Origin: Clostridia bacterium
GTDB taxonomy: Bacteria; Bacillota; Clostridia; Christensenellales; Borkfalkiaceae
DNA length: 27,074 nucleotides
Reading direction: 5' to 3'
NCBI GenBank assembly: GCA_900769545.1
Contig: CAAGGZ010000053.1
Location: 1 to 27,074, forward strand
In this document: positions 6,304-14,481 of the stretch, one piece after another
Layout of the letters: each line of letters starts with the position of its first letter
How positions within the stretch are numbered: the first letter of the stretch is position 1
Translations under genes and position numbers: made by a program
Notes under the pieces: model-generated
Databases searched by the model: none
What the model saw: only the letters and a program-made list of their open reading frames with translations
Told to the model about the DNA's origin: nothing

Positions 6304-6356
6304 CTCCTTAAATCAAAATACAGTAAAGATATTGCCTATTTAAGGAGTGTTTTTTT
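6304..6356. promoter_or_regulatory. Inverted repeat covering a ribosome binding site
   Basis: CTCCTTAAAT (6304-6313) and ATTTAAGGAG (6338-6347) are perfect inverted repeats 24 nt apart. In the minus-strand transcript the repeat sequesters the AAGGAG of the membrane-protein gene. In the plus-strand direction the same hairpin is followed by seven T (6350-6356) and would act as a terminator for antisense read-through. Both roles are possible. Confidence 0.5.
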
Positions 6357-6392
6357 GTGGAATTTTCAAGGAAAATATCCGATTTTGCCGAA

Positions 6393-7187
6393 TTAGTTCT
6401 TTTGTCTTTGCATTTTTCGGTATGCAGAGGGGGAAAGATTTTCTTTCTTCTTAAAAATTAGCCCGAAGTAATTGGCGGATGAAAAACCGCATTGTTCGGA
6501 AATATCGTTCACGCTTTGTTTACTGTTCGCGAGCAATTCTTTTGCTTTTGTTAAGCGTACGTTCAATAAAAAATCGATGGGAGAACAGTTTGTGTATTTT
6601 TTAAAATTATAAAGGAGCGCGGCTTTGGATATGAAAAACGTATTTGCAAGCCCTTCCAGCGTCAGTCTTTCAGCGTAATGTAAGTCCATATAATCGATTA
6701 CTTTGAGAATGAGCGGAGGTAAATCGCTTGATGCGGTTGCGTTGGGTTTTTGTCGGGAGTTTTTGAGTTTTCCAAACTCGAAAATGAGGTAGGAAAAGAT
6801 AGCTCTTAACACATTATCCGCATATTTTTTACGACGGTCAATGTCGCAGCCTTCTTCCAATAGCTCGGTAAACGTTTGCGTTTCGTTTTTGGAAGGCGTA
6901 AAAAACAGGAGGGATTTTTTCTTAAAAACGTCCTTTTGGAACTCGTCTAAGTAGGCTTCGGCAACGTTGACGTTAAAGCGCATAAAAGGACCGCCCTCCG
7001 TTTTGTGCATAGTATGCGGGGGGATAACGATGATTGTAGGCGCGGCTACGTGATATAAGGCGTTGGAGAGGAAAAACGAACGGCTTCCTTCACTCAAAAA
7101 GTATATTTCGTAGTGGGAGTGGGAGTGTAATTCCTGCATGGACCAATCACTGTTTTTAATAGATTTTTCAAATTCAATAAAAGGCAT
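6393..7187 (-). CDS. AraC-family transcription regulator
   Basis: A 264-residue regulator. The N-terminal cupin-like sensor domain has the usual H-x-H-x-H motif (HSHSHYEIYF, 21-30) and VIPPHTMH near 54-61. The C-terminal AraC/XylS DNA-binding domain has two helix-turn-helices at about 175-200 and 225-248, with the family signature SVNDISEQCGFSSANYFGLI. It is divergent from the galacturonate operon, and the two promoters share a base in their -35 boxes, so it is probably the operon's regulator, sensing a uronate or a pectic intermediate. No Shine-Dalgarno sequence precedes the ATG at 7187, so translation may be weak or the true start may be internal. Family certain; effector inferred. Confidence 0.88.
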   Translation of the reverse strand: MPFIEFEKSIKNSDWSMQELHSHSHYEIYFLSEGSRSFFLSNALYHVAAPTIIVIPPHTMHKTEGGPFMRFNVNVAEAYLDEFQKDVFKKKSLLFFTPSKNETQTFTELLEEGCDIDRRKKYADNVLRAIFSYLIFEFGKLKNSRQKPNATASSDLPPLILKVIDYMDLHYAERLTLEGLANTFFISKAALLYNFKKYTNCSPIDFLLNVRLTKAKELLANSKQSVNDISEQCGFSSANYFGLIFKKKENLSPSAYRKMQRQKN

Positions 7188-7227
7188 AAAAACTTAACAA
7201 TTTTAAATATATATGTAATTTTAATAA

Positions 7228-7256
7228 ATATTATCATTTTTTATATTGAAAGTCAA
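7228..7256 (-). promoter_or_regulatory. Promoter of the araC-type gene
   Basis: On the minus strand, TTGACT (7256-7251) and TAATAT (7233-7228) are separated by 17 bp. The -35 box shares base 7251 with the -35 box of the divergent operon promoter, so the polymerases would compete and one bound regulator could act on both. Confidence 0.65.
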
Positions 7257-7274
7257 GTAAAAAAGGATTATAAT
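7246..7274 (+). promoter_or_regulatory. Promoter of the galacturonate operon
   Basis: TTGAAA (7246-7251) and TATAAT (7269-7274) are separated by 17 bp, giving a start site near 7281 and a leader of about 27 nt with GGGAG before the ATG at 7308. The AT-rich DNA at 7201-7245 between this and the regulator gene is the likely operator. Confidence 0.75.
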
Positions 7275-7307
7275 GATTAAAATGAAAAAATATAGGGAGC
7301 AAATACT

Positions 7308-8681
7308 ATGATTAAAATTTTACAATACGGCGAAGGGAACTTTTTGCGCACGTTCGTAGACGTATATTTTGATACGCTCAATGAAGAAGGCGGCGAATAT
7401 CAGGTGAATATTGTCAAACCCATCACGTTTGGCACGCTTGAAAAATTTGAAAAGCAGAACAACAAATATCACATCGTACTGCGTGGCGTAGACAAGGGCG
7501 AAACGGTGGAAAACGTTAGAAAAATCAACGTGCTTTCCTCGGTTATCGATCCGTTTGCGGATGGGGAAGCGTACTATGCGCTCGCAAAAGACAAGGATTT
7601 GAAAATCATCGTTTCCAACACAACGGAAGCAGGGATTTGTTTTAATGCCGAGGATAAACAAGACGGCTTTGAAAATATCACCTATCCCGCAAAGCTCACG
7701 AAGTTTTTATTCGATCGTTTCTCGGCTGGCTTGGACGGCGTATATCTTATGCCCGTGGAGCTTATCGACAACAACGCGGACGAACTCAAAAAATGCGTGG
7801 ATAAATATATTGCGCTTTGGAATATGCCCGAAGCGTTCAAGAAATGGAACGACGAGCAGAACTTCTATTGCAATACCTTGGTAGATAGAATTGTTTCTGG
7901 GCATCCTCGCGATGAAGAAACGAAAGCGCATTTGGAAGCGCTCATCGGTGAAAAGGACGAATTGGTTTCCATTGGGGAGCCGTTCGGGCTTTGGGCTGTA
8001 GAGAAAAAAGGCGATATTGCAAATTACGTAAAAGAGGGGACACACAATATTGACGTTGTGCTCACCAATAACATCGGTTATTATAAAAAGCGCAAAGTGC
8101 GCGTGCTCAACGGCAGTCACACCAATTTGGTGCCGACGGCGTTGTTCCTTGGCGCAGTTACGGTATATGATTGTATGAAAGATGATAAACTTTCCGCGTT
8201 TGTAAAAACCACGTTGGAAAAGGAAATCATTCCTTTCGTTTCGGACGATATTGCGGCAACGACCGCGTTTGCGGATAGCGTTACGGAGCGTTTCTTAAAT
8301 CCGTACTTGAATCATCAGCTTACGAGTATTGCGCTCAATTCCATTTCCAAGTGGAAGGCAAGAGTATTGCCCAGCTTTAAGGATTATTACGAAAAATACG
8401 GCAAAGTTCCTGAAAATTTGGCGATAGGTTTCTCCTATCTTATGGCATTGTATTCGGGGGTATTTGCGCGTGAAGATAAATATTTCGTACAGCTCCCGAC
8501 AAGGGAAATTCAGCTTATCGACGATAAACCTTATCTCGATTATTTCGCAAACAACGGCAGCGTAGAAGATTTTATGTCGAACGCAGAAATTTGGGGTGAG
8601 GACTTGACGAAATATGAAAAGTTTGTTACAATAGTAACAACCAATCTTGAACAAATCAAAAAGGGCGTTTGCTTGTTATGA
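7308..8681 (+). CDS. Tagaturonate reductase (altronate oxidoreductase)
   Basis: A 457-residue member of the polyol-specific long-chain dehydrogenase family, which interconverts D-tagaturonate and D-altronate with NAD(H) in the cytoplasm. The N-terminus has GEGNFLR (8-14) of the UxaB branch, SNTTEAGI (103-110) lies in the nucleotide-binding domain, and the catalytic K-x4-N-x2-H pattern is present as Lys263, Asn268, His271 (KVRVLNGSH). It is slightly shorter than the E. coli enzyme. First gene of the operon, with GGGAG 8 nt upstream. Its stop overlaps the start of the dehydratase gene by 4 nt (ATGA), indicating coupled translation with the next enzyme in the pathway. The adjacent uxaA and uxaC favour UxaB over mannitol or fructuronate enzymes. 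Confidence 0.93.
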   Translation: MIKILQYGEGNFLRTFVDVYFDTLNEEGGEYQVNIVKPITFGTLEKFEKQNNKYHIVLRGVDKGETVENVRKINVLSSVIDPFADGEAYYALAKDKDLKIIVSNTTEAGICFNAEDKQDGFENITYPAKLTKFLFDRFSAGLDGVYLMPVELIDNNADELKKCVDKYIALWNMPEAFKKWNDEQNFYCNTLVDRIVSGHPRDEETKAHLEALIGEKDELVSIGEPFGLWAVEKKGDIANYVKEGTHNIDVVLTNNIGYYKKRKVRVLNGSHTNLVPTALFLGAVTVYDCMKDDKLSAFVKTTLEKEIIPFVSDDIAATTAFADSVTERFLNPYLNHQLTSIALNSISKWKARVLPSFKDYYEKYGKVPENLAIGFSYLMALYSGVFAREDKYFVQLPTREIQLIDDKPYLDYFANNGSVEDFMSNAEIWGEDLTKYEKFVTIVTTNLEQIKKGVCLL

Positions 8682-10090
8682 AAACCATTATCATCAATGA
8701 AAAGGACAACGTAGGGGTTTGCTTGGAAGGTACGGAAAATATTCCTGCTGGGCATAAATATGCGCTCAAAGACATTGAAAAAGGCTCCTACGTTATCAAA
8801 TACGGCGAAATCATCGGCAGAGCAACCGAATCCATTCAACAAGGGGAGTGGGTGCATACGCACAACGTACGCTCGCACCTTGACGAGAGCGTAGAATACA
8901 GCTATAACTTTGCGGCGGCAAAGGGCGAAAAAGTGAAAAAAACTTTTTTGGGCTATAAGCGCGCGCAAGGCAGAGCAGGTATCCGAAACGAAATTTATAT
9001 CATTCCCACGGTCGGTTGTGTAAACAACGTGTGTATGCGTCTTGCGGAAGAAGCGAAAAAACACCTTTCGGGGAGTATTGACGGCGTATATGCCTTGACG
9101 CATCAGTTTGGCTGTTCGCAGCTTGGACAGGACAACGAAAATATTAAAAACTTGCTTTGCAGCGTTGCGCTCAATCCCAATGCCAGCTTTGTTTTGTTCG
9201 TCGGCTTGGGCTGTGAAAACAATGGTATGGACGGTATCAAAGAGACTTTAAAACCGTATAACCGTGACAATATCGAGTATTTCAACTGTCAGGACGTTGA
9301 AGACGAGTTTGTTTACGGTATGGAGATTTTGTGTAAGTTTATCGAAAAAGCCAAAGATTTCAAGCGTGAAGAAGTGGATTTTTCGGAGCTTTTGATCGGC
9401 TTAAAATGCGGTGGGAGCGACGGATATTCGGGGCTTACAGCCAATCCGCTCGTTGGGAAAATCAGCGACAGAGTGGTTGCGGCAGGCGGCGGCGCAATTT
9501 TGACGGAAGTTCCCGAAATGTTCGGCGCAGAGCAGCTCTTAATGAACAAGTGCAGAAATGCGCAGGTATTTGAAAAGTATAAAAAGATGATTGAGGATTT
9601 CAAGGCGTATTATACCAATCAAGGTTTCCCTGTCTATGAAAATCCCAGTCCCGGCAATAAAAAGGGCGGTATTACGACTTTGGAAGAAAAGTCTTTGGGT
9701 TGTATCGAAAAGGCGGGTTCGACGGAAATTATGGACGTGCTTGCCTATGGCGAAAGAATCCCCGATATGCAAAACGAGGGGGGCGTGTACGCGTTGAACG
9801 CTCCTGGGAACGATTTGATAGCGGCAACGGCGCTAGCTGCGAGCGGTTGTCAAATCGTGTTGTTTACAACGGGCAGAGGGACTCCGTTCTCCACGTTTGT
9901 TCCTACAATGAAGATTGCTTCCAATGCAAAGCTTGCTTCGTTTAAGAATAATTGGATAGACTTCAATGCCTACGGAATGGACGAAGACGGGTTGTTTGAG
10001 TTGTTGGTAAAGACCGTCAACGGTGACTATTTGTGTAAGAATGAAGACATACGCGAAATCGCCTTTTATAAAACGGGCGTTACGTTGTAA
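8678..10090 (+). CDS. Altronate dehydratase
   Basis: A 470-residue enzyme removing water from D-altronate to give 2-keto-3-deoxy-D-gluconate. Residues 1 to about 85 are a SAF-type domain (GTENIPAGHKYALKDIEKGS). The rest is the GD_AH galactarate/altronate dehydratase core, with TVGCVNN, GCSQLGQDN, GLGCENNGMD, LKCGGSDGYSG and a C-terminal LFTTGRGTPFS, including several Cys that may hold the metal centre. The start at 8678 overlaps the uxaB stop; an in-frame TTG at 8669 is possible but would have no spacing from the AAGGG. Both domains lie in one chain, unlike species that split them. The TGTACGCGTTGAA 13-mer falls inside this gene at 9786. Confidence 0.94.
   Translation: MKTIIINEKDNVGVCLEGTENIPAGHKYALKDIEKGSYVIKYGEIIGRATESIQQGEWVHTHNVRSHLDESVEYSYNFAAAKGEKVKKTFLGYKRAQGRAGIRNEIYIIPTVGCVNNVCMRLAEEAKKHLSGSIDGVYALTHQFGCSQLGQDNENIKNLLCSVALNPNASFVLFVGLGCENNGMDGIKETLKPYNRDNIEYFNCQDVEDEFVYGMEILCKFIEKAKDFKREEVDFSELLIGLKCGGSDGYSGLTANPLVGKISDRVVAAGGGAILTEVPEMFGAEQLLMNKCRNAQVFEKYKKMIEDFKAYYTNQGFPVYENPSPGNKKGGITTLEEKSLGCIEKAGSTEIMDVLAYGERIPDMQNEGGVYALNAPGNDLIAATALAASGCQIVLFTTGRGTPFSTFVPTMKIASNAKLASFKNNWIDFNAYGMDEDGLFELLVKTVNGDYLCKNEDIREIAFYKTGVTL
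9786..9798 (+). repeat. TGTACGCGTTGAA motif, copy 2 (inside uxaA)
   Basis: An exact copy within coding sequence (VYALN frame), preceded by GGGGGCG. The preceding bases also resemble the intergenic copy at 17367 (GGGGGCA). Confidence 0.5.
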
Positions 10091-10112
10091 TCAATGTGTA
10101 AGGAGATAAAAA

Positions 10113-11330
10113 ATGAACGTAGTAGTAGGGCAGTCGGGCGGACCGACAACGGTTATCAATTCCAGTCTTGCAGGTGTTTATGAGGCGGCGGTCGAAGCAG
10201 GCGCATACAAGATTTACGGGATGCAGAACGGCATTTTGGGTTTCTTGCAGGAACGTTTGATTCCGCTTCACGAAATGCTCGATGCGGAGAAAGTAGAGCT
10301 GTTAAAGCGCACGCCTGCGTGCTATTTGGGAAGTTGTCGTTATAAGTTAAAGTCCGCGGAAGAAAACGCCGAGGATTACGAAAAGATTTTTGCAATCTTG
10401 AAGAAATACGAAATCGATTGTTTCTTCTATATTGGCGGCAACGACAGTATGGATACCATTTGTAAGCTGGCGGCATACGGTAAAAAGATTGGCAGCGCGA
10501 TTCGTTTTGTAGGGGTTCCCAAAACCATCGACAACGATTTGATGGTTACCGACCATACGCCTGGGTACGGCAGCGCGGCAAAGTTCGTTGCAACGACGCT
10601 TAAAGAAGTTGTTCGCGACGTGGCGATTTATGATTTAAAATCCGTCACCATCGTGGAAATTATGGGGCGTAACGCAGGTTGGTTGACCGCAGCAAGCGCC
10701 CTTGCCAAAGGCGAAGATTGCGAAGGCGTAGATATGATTTATCTTCCCGAAATTCCCTTTGATTTGGACTCCTTTATAGAAAAAGTAGCGGAAAAGCAAA
10801 AGACCAAAAAGAGCTTGGTTATCGCCGTTTCCGAGGGTATCAAATTGGCGGACGGCAGATACGTATGCGAGCTGTCTGCGGCGGACCAAACGGAGGACGT
10901 ATTCGGACATAAACAGTTGGCAGGGACAGCTCAGTTCTTGGCAGGGGAGTGTTCCAAACGCTTGGGGATTAAGGCTCGTTCCATTGAACTGTCTACCTTG
11001 CAGCGTTGCGCGGCGCATATTTGCAGTTTGACGGATATTAACGAAGCCTACGAAGTAGGCGCGGCGGCGGTACGCGCGGCGGTTGCAGGTCAGACGGGGG
11101 TAACGGTGACGCTTGTGAGAGTTTCTTCTGCGCCCTACGAGTTTACGACGAGTGTCGTGGATATTGCCAAGATGGCAAACTATGAAAAACAAGTGCCGCT
11201 TGAATGGATTGATATTTGCAATGCAGGTATGTTGGCTCCGTTTATTGAATATGCGCGGCCTTTGATTCAGGGTGAGTTGACTCCCGTTTACGTAGACGGC
11301 TTGCCTAAGCATTTAATTTTGAATAAATAA
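10113..11330 (+). CDS. Phosphofructokinase, PPi-dependent type
   Basis: A 405-residue cytoplasmic enzyme of the ATP/PPi phosphofructokinase family, which phosphorylates fructose 6-phosphate (some members also sedoheptulose 7-phosphate). The phosphoryl-donor motif reads GGNDS (108-112), with Asp where ATP enzymes have the second Gly, and the substrate loop reads PKTIDND (136-142), with Lys in place of the Gly of ATP enzymes. In known members this Asp/Lys pair marks use of pyrophosphate. The MGR motif (IMGRNAGW) is present. TAAGGAG lies 7 nt before the ATG. The gene is inside the galacturonate operon, 22 bp after uxaA and 13 bp before uxaC, an unexpected place because the pathway bypasses fructose 6-phosphate. 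A gluconeogenic or pentose-phosphate role is inferred. Confidence 0.9.
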   Translation: MNVVVGQSGGPTTVINSSLAGVYEAAVEAGAYKIYGMQNGILGFLQERLIPLHEMLDAEKVELLKRTPACYLGSCRYKLKSAEENAEDYEKIFAILKKYEIDCFFYIGGNDSMDTICKLAAYGKKIGSAIRFVGVPKTIDNDLMVTDHTPGYGSAAKFVATTLKEVVRDVAIYDLKSVTIVEIMGRNAGWLTAASALAKGEDCEGVDMIYLPEIPFDLDSFIEKVAEKQKTKKSLVIAVSEGIKLADGRYVCELSAADQTEDVFGHKQLAGTAQFLAGECSKRLGIKARSIELSTLQRCAAHICSLTDINEAYEVGAAAVRAAVAGQTGVTVTLVRVSSAPYEFTTSVVDIAKMANYEKQVPLEWIDICNAGMLAPFIEYARPLIQGELTPVYVDGLPKHLILNK

Positions 11331-11343
11331 ACAGAGGTTTTAC

Positions 11344-12726
11344 ATGAGTTACATAAAAGACAATTTTTTACTTACCAATAAAACGGCAGAGCGTTTGTAT
11401 TTCAATTATGCAAAGGATATGCCCATTTTCGACTATCACTGCCATTTGCCCGAAACACAGATTTTGGCAAACGAAACCTTTGCCGACGTCTTTGAAATTT
11501 GGCTCAAAGGCGACCATTACAAATGGCGTTTGATGAGAAATTACGGCGTGAATGAGGAGTATATCACGGGCTCGAAGTCCAATAAAGAAAAATTCCTTAC
11601 CTATTGCCGCGTGCTGGGTACGGCGTTTGGCAATCCTTTGTATCATTGGTCTCAGGTGGAGCTTAAAGAATTTTTCAACTGCGAGTTGGAAATCAACGAA
11701 GAGAATGCAGAACTTATTTGGGATTGGTGTAACGAGTATATCAAGCTGAATAAAATTACGCCGCAGAGCCTTATCGAGCAGTCCAACGTAACGCATTTGT
11801 TTACAACCAACGAAATTTTTGACGATTTATCCACGTTTACGGAGATTGCGAAAAAGGGCTACAAATTTAAGGTAATTCCTGCATTCCGCGCGGACAAAAT
11901 TATGAATATCGAAGCGGAAAAATACAACGAATTTGTTGCAAAGCTTGGCGAGGTTTCTTCTCTTGAGCAGTTGGAAGAAAAAATCGAGGAACGCTTGCAG
12001 GCGTTTATCAAGGTCGGTACGACGGCGGCGGACGTTGCGCTCCAATGCGTATATCCCGTTTCCGAAAAGAGCGAGGCGGCAGAAGTATTTGCAAAGCGCA
12101 GAGCAGGGGAGACGGTTTCCGAAAAAGAATCGGAAATTTTTAAGGGCTATCTTACCTATTTCCTGTTTAAACTGTATGCAAAATATAATATCGCAACCGA
12201 GCTTCACGTCGGCGCAATGCGTAACAACAACTCGGTAATGCTTGCGAAATTGGGCTTGGATACAGGGTATGACAGCATTGCGGAAGACAATAGCATTAAG
12301 TATATGTCCCGTCTTTTCGATAAGCTTAACAATGAAAATTCTTTGCCGAAGACCATTGTTTTCAACCTTAATCCGAAAATGAATACGGAAATTATGACCC
12401 TTATCGGCTCTTTCCAGGGTGACGAGGCAAGAGGTAAGCTCCAATACGGCCCTGCTTGGTGGTTCTTGGATAACAAAGTGGGTATGGAAAAGCATTTGCA
12501 GGATTTGACGGCAACGGGGCATATTGGCGCATTCGTGGGGATGCTCACCGACAGCCGTTCCTTGCTTTCCTATCCCCGTCATCATTACTTTAGAAGAATT
12601 TTGTGTAATTATTTGGGTACGATGATGGAAAATGGTGAAATGACGACGGACGAAGCGTTCGTGGGCAAAGTCGTACAAGACGTTTGTTATCATAACGCTA
12701 TCGCATATTTAAATATGAACAAATAA
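11344..12726 (+). CDS. Uronate isomerase (glucuronate/galacturonate isomerase)
   Basis: A 460-residue member of the amidohydrolase superfamily branch that isomerises D-galacturonate to D-tagaturonate and D-glucuronate to D-fructuronate. The metal-binding motif FDYHCHL is at 29-35 (His32, His34), followed by the family segments FEIWLKGDHYKWRLMR, TELHVGAMRNNN and MLTDSRSLLSYPRHHYFRR. Length is as expected. CAGAGG before the ATG is a modest ribosome binding site. This is the entry step of the pathway although it is fourth in the operon. With UxaB and UxaA alongside and no UxuA or UxuB, the operon specifically serves galacturonate. Confidence 0.95.
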   Translation: MSYIKDNFLLTNKTAERLYFNYAKDMPIFDYHCHLPETQILANETFADVFEIWLKGDHYKWRLMRNYGVNEEYITGSKSNKEKFLTYCRVLGTAFGNPLYHWSQVELKEFFNCELEINEENAELIWDWCNEYIKLNKITPQSLIEQSNVTHLFTTNEIFDDLSTFTEIAKKGYKFKVIPAFRADKIMNIEAEKYNEFVAKLGEVSSLEQLEEKIEERLQAFIKVGTTAADVALQCVYPVSEKSEAAEVFAKRRAGETVSEKESEIFKGYLTYFLFKLYAKYNIATELHVGAMRNNNSVMLAKLGLDTGYDSIAEDNSIKYMSRLFDKLNNENSLPKTIVFNLNPKMNTEIMTLIGSFQGDEARGKLQYGPAWWFLDNKVGMEKHLQDLTATGHIGAFVGMLTDSRSLLSYPRHHYFRRILCNYLGTMMENGEMTTDEAFVGKVVQDVCYHNAIAYLNMNK

Positions 12727-12738
12727 GAGGTGAAAAAA

Positions 12739-13296
12739 ATGGAAAAATGTATTCCCGTTGTCGTTATTAAAGAGCTTTCCGAAACGGATAAGATTTTAAC
12801 GGCGCTCAAAAATAACGGTATCAACTGCGCGGAAATTACTTTCCGTACCGCTTGCGCGGCGGAAGCAATCGATTACGCGTGTAAAAATTATCCCGAAATG
12901 TCCGTTGGGGCAGGTACGGTCATCAATGCGGAACAGTGCGAACAGGCTTTGGCGGCAGGCGCGCAGTTCATTGTGAGTCCCGGGCTCTCCGTAGCGGTTG
13001 CAAAAATTTGTAAGGAAAGAGGAATCCCTTATTATCCCGGCTGTGTAACGCCTACCGAAATTATGATGGCGTTGGAGCTTGGTATTACGACGGTGAAGTT
13101 CTTCCCCGCAAACGTTTACGGCGGATTGAAAGCGATGAAGGCATTGGCGGCTCCTTTCCCTCAGATCAAATTCATTCCCACGGGCGGCGTGGATAGAAGT
13201 AATATTGACGAGTTCCTTGCGTGGGATAAGATTGCGGCAATCGGCGGTAGCTTCTTTGTGAAAGAATCCTTAGAAAAAATGGAGGAAAATAAATAA
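12739..13296 (+). CDS. 2-keto-3-deoxy-6-phosphogluconate aldolase
   Basis: A 185-residue class I aldolase splitting KDPG to pyruvate and glyceraldehyde 3-phosphate. Glu32 (AEITFRT) is the general acid/base, Arg36 sits at the substrate phosphate/carboxylate, and Lys120 (TVKFFPAN) is the Schiff-base lysine. GAGTV (GAGTVINAEQ), SPGL and the phosphate-binding PTGGV are all present. I start it at ATG 12739 because the in-frame GTG at 12730 is itself part of the ribosome binding site AGAGGTG. Its TAA shares a base with the ATG of the kinase gene. The symbol eda is also used for this gene. Confidence 0.94.
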   Translation: MEKCIPVVVIKELSETDKILTALKNNGINCAEITFRTACAAEAIDYACKNYPEMSVGAGTVINAEQCEQALAAGAQFIVSPGLSVAVAKICKERGIPYYPGCVTPTEIMMALELGITTVKFFPANVYGGLKAMKALAAPFPQIKFIPTGGVDRSNIDEFLAWDKIAAIGGSFFVKESLEKMEENK

Positions 13297-14318
13297 TGGC
13301 AAAAGTAATTACGTTTGGCGAATTGATGTTGCGCCTTGCACCTGAAAACTATCTTCGTTTTGTACAGAGCGATAAATACGAAGCGACATTCGGCGGAGCG
13401 GAAGCAAACGTTTCCGTTTCCCTTGCGAACTACGGCGTGGACGTTGCGTTTGTGACGAAGCTTCCTGCACATGAAATCGGTCAGGCGGCGGTGAACTCCT
13501 TGCGTAAATTTGGCGTTGATACCTCGAAAATCGTCCGTGGCGGCGAAAGAGTGGGTATTTATTACTGTGAAAAGGGCGCAAGTCAGAGACCTTCCAAGGT
13601 TATCTACGACCGCGCTTACAGCGCAATCGCTATGGCGAAAAAATCCGATTTCGATTGGGATAAAATTTTCGACGGAGCAGAATGGTTCCACTTCACGGGT
13701 ATCACCCCTGCATTGAGCGATGAAGTCGCTGAAATTTCATTGGAGGCTTGTAAGGCGGCGAAGGCGAGAAATATCACCATTTCCTGCGACTTGAATTTCC
13801 GTAAAAAGCTCTGGACGAAAGAAAAGGCAGGACAGGTGATGGCAGGGCTTTGCGAATATATCGATTACTGTATTGCAAACGAAGAGGACGCAAAGGACGT
13901 ATTCGGTATCGAAGCGGACAACACCGACATCTATGGCGGTAAGTTGGATAGAAACGGTTATATCTCCGTTGCGAAAAAGCTCACCGATAGATTTGGCTTC
14001 AAGGGCGTGGCGATTACGCTCCGCGAAAGCAAGAGCGCGAACGACAACGACTGGTCGGGTATGCTGTACACGGACGGCGAGGCGTATTTCTCGAAGAAAT
14101 ACAGTATGCACATTGTGGATAGAGTAGGCGGCGGCGACAGCTTTGGCGGCGGCTTGATTTATTCCTTGTTGAACGGCGCAGACGCGCAGAGCGCGATTGA
14201 GTTTGCCGTTGCGGCAAGTTGCTTAAAGCATAGCATCGAGGGGGACTACAACCTTGTTTCGGTTGCAGAAGTGCGCAACCTTGCAGGCGGCGACGCAAGC
14301 GGTAGAGTGCAGAGATAA
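13296..14318 (+). CDS. 2-keto-3-deoxygluconate kinase
   Basis: A 340-residue PfkB-family sugar kinase that phosphorylates KDG to KDPG with ATP. It has the N-terminal GGAEANVSVSLA sugar-binding segment (33-44), LNFRKKLW near 166, and the C-terminal signature DRVGGGDSFGGGL (275-287) with the catalytic Asp281 in the anion hole. GGAGG 10 nt upstream, inside the aldolase gene, is its ribosome binding site, and the two genes overlap by one base (TAATG). It is the last gene of the operon, followed by a terminator 15 bp later. Pairing with the aldolase identifies KDG rather than another sugar as substrate. Confidence 0.92.
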   Translation: MAKVITFGELMLRLAPENYLRFVQSDKYEATFGGAEANVSVSLANYGVDVAFVTKLPAHEIGQAAVNSLRKFGVDTSKIVRGGERVGIYYCEKGASQRPSKVIYDRAYSAIAMAKKSDFDWDKIFDGAEWFHFTGITPALSDEVAEISLEACKAAKARNITISCDLNFRKKLWTKEKAGQVMAGLCEYIDYCIANEEDAKDVFGIEADNTDIYGGKLDRNGYISVAKKLTDRFGFKGVAITLRESKSANDNDWSGMLYTDGEAYFSKKYSMHIVDRVGGGDSFGGGLIYSLLNGADAQSAIEFAVAASCLKHSIEGDYNLVSVAEVRNLAGGDASGRVQR

Positions 14319-14333
14319 TAAATTTATAGATGA

Positions 14334-14369
14334 TACAGGCAGAAGAATTTACTTTTGCCTGTATTTTTT
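14334..14369 (+). terminator. Terminator of the galacturonate operon
   Basis: TACAGGCA (14334-14341) pairs perfectly with TGCCTGTA (14356-14363) and is followed by six T. It ends the six-gene transcript before the glycosidase promoter. Confidence 0.85.
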
Positions 14370-14380
14370 ACTTTTACCAC

Positions 14381-14409
14381 TTGATTTTTATGTGAAAACA
14401 GGTTATAAT
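14381..14409 (+). promoter_or_regulatory. Promoter of the glycosidase gene
   Basis: TTGATT (14381-14386) and TATAAT (14404-14409) are separated by 17 bp. The glycosidase is thus transcribed independently of the uxa operon. Confidence 0.75.
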
Positions 14410-14426
14410 AGAAACAGTAGGAAAAA

Positions 14427-14466
14427 CAGGCGATTACACATAGTGTAAAAGAAAGACTTTCGCCTG
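14427..14466 (+). promoter_or_regulatory. Nested inverted repeats in the glycosidase leader
   Basis: The outer arms CAGGCGA (14427-14433) and TCGCCTG (14460-14466) enclose an inner palindrome TTACAC-ATA-GTGTAA (14434-14448). They lie between the promoter and the AAGGAG at 14469. The inner palindrome has the form of a repressor operator; the outer stem could also affect ribosome access in the RNA. Confidence 0.5.
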
Positions 14467-14481
14467 ATAAGGAGTATGAAA

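Noticed and set aside
10635..11312. Long minus-strand frame opposite the phosphofructokinase gene (similar ones oppose uxaC, uxaB and ecfA)
   Set aside because: Antisense shadow of a strongly coding gene with high Arg/Cys/His content and no ribosome binding site.
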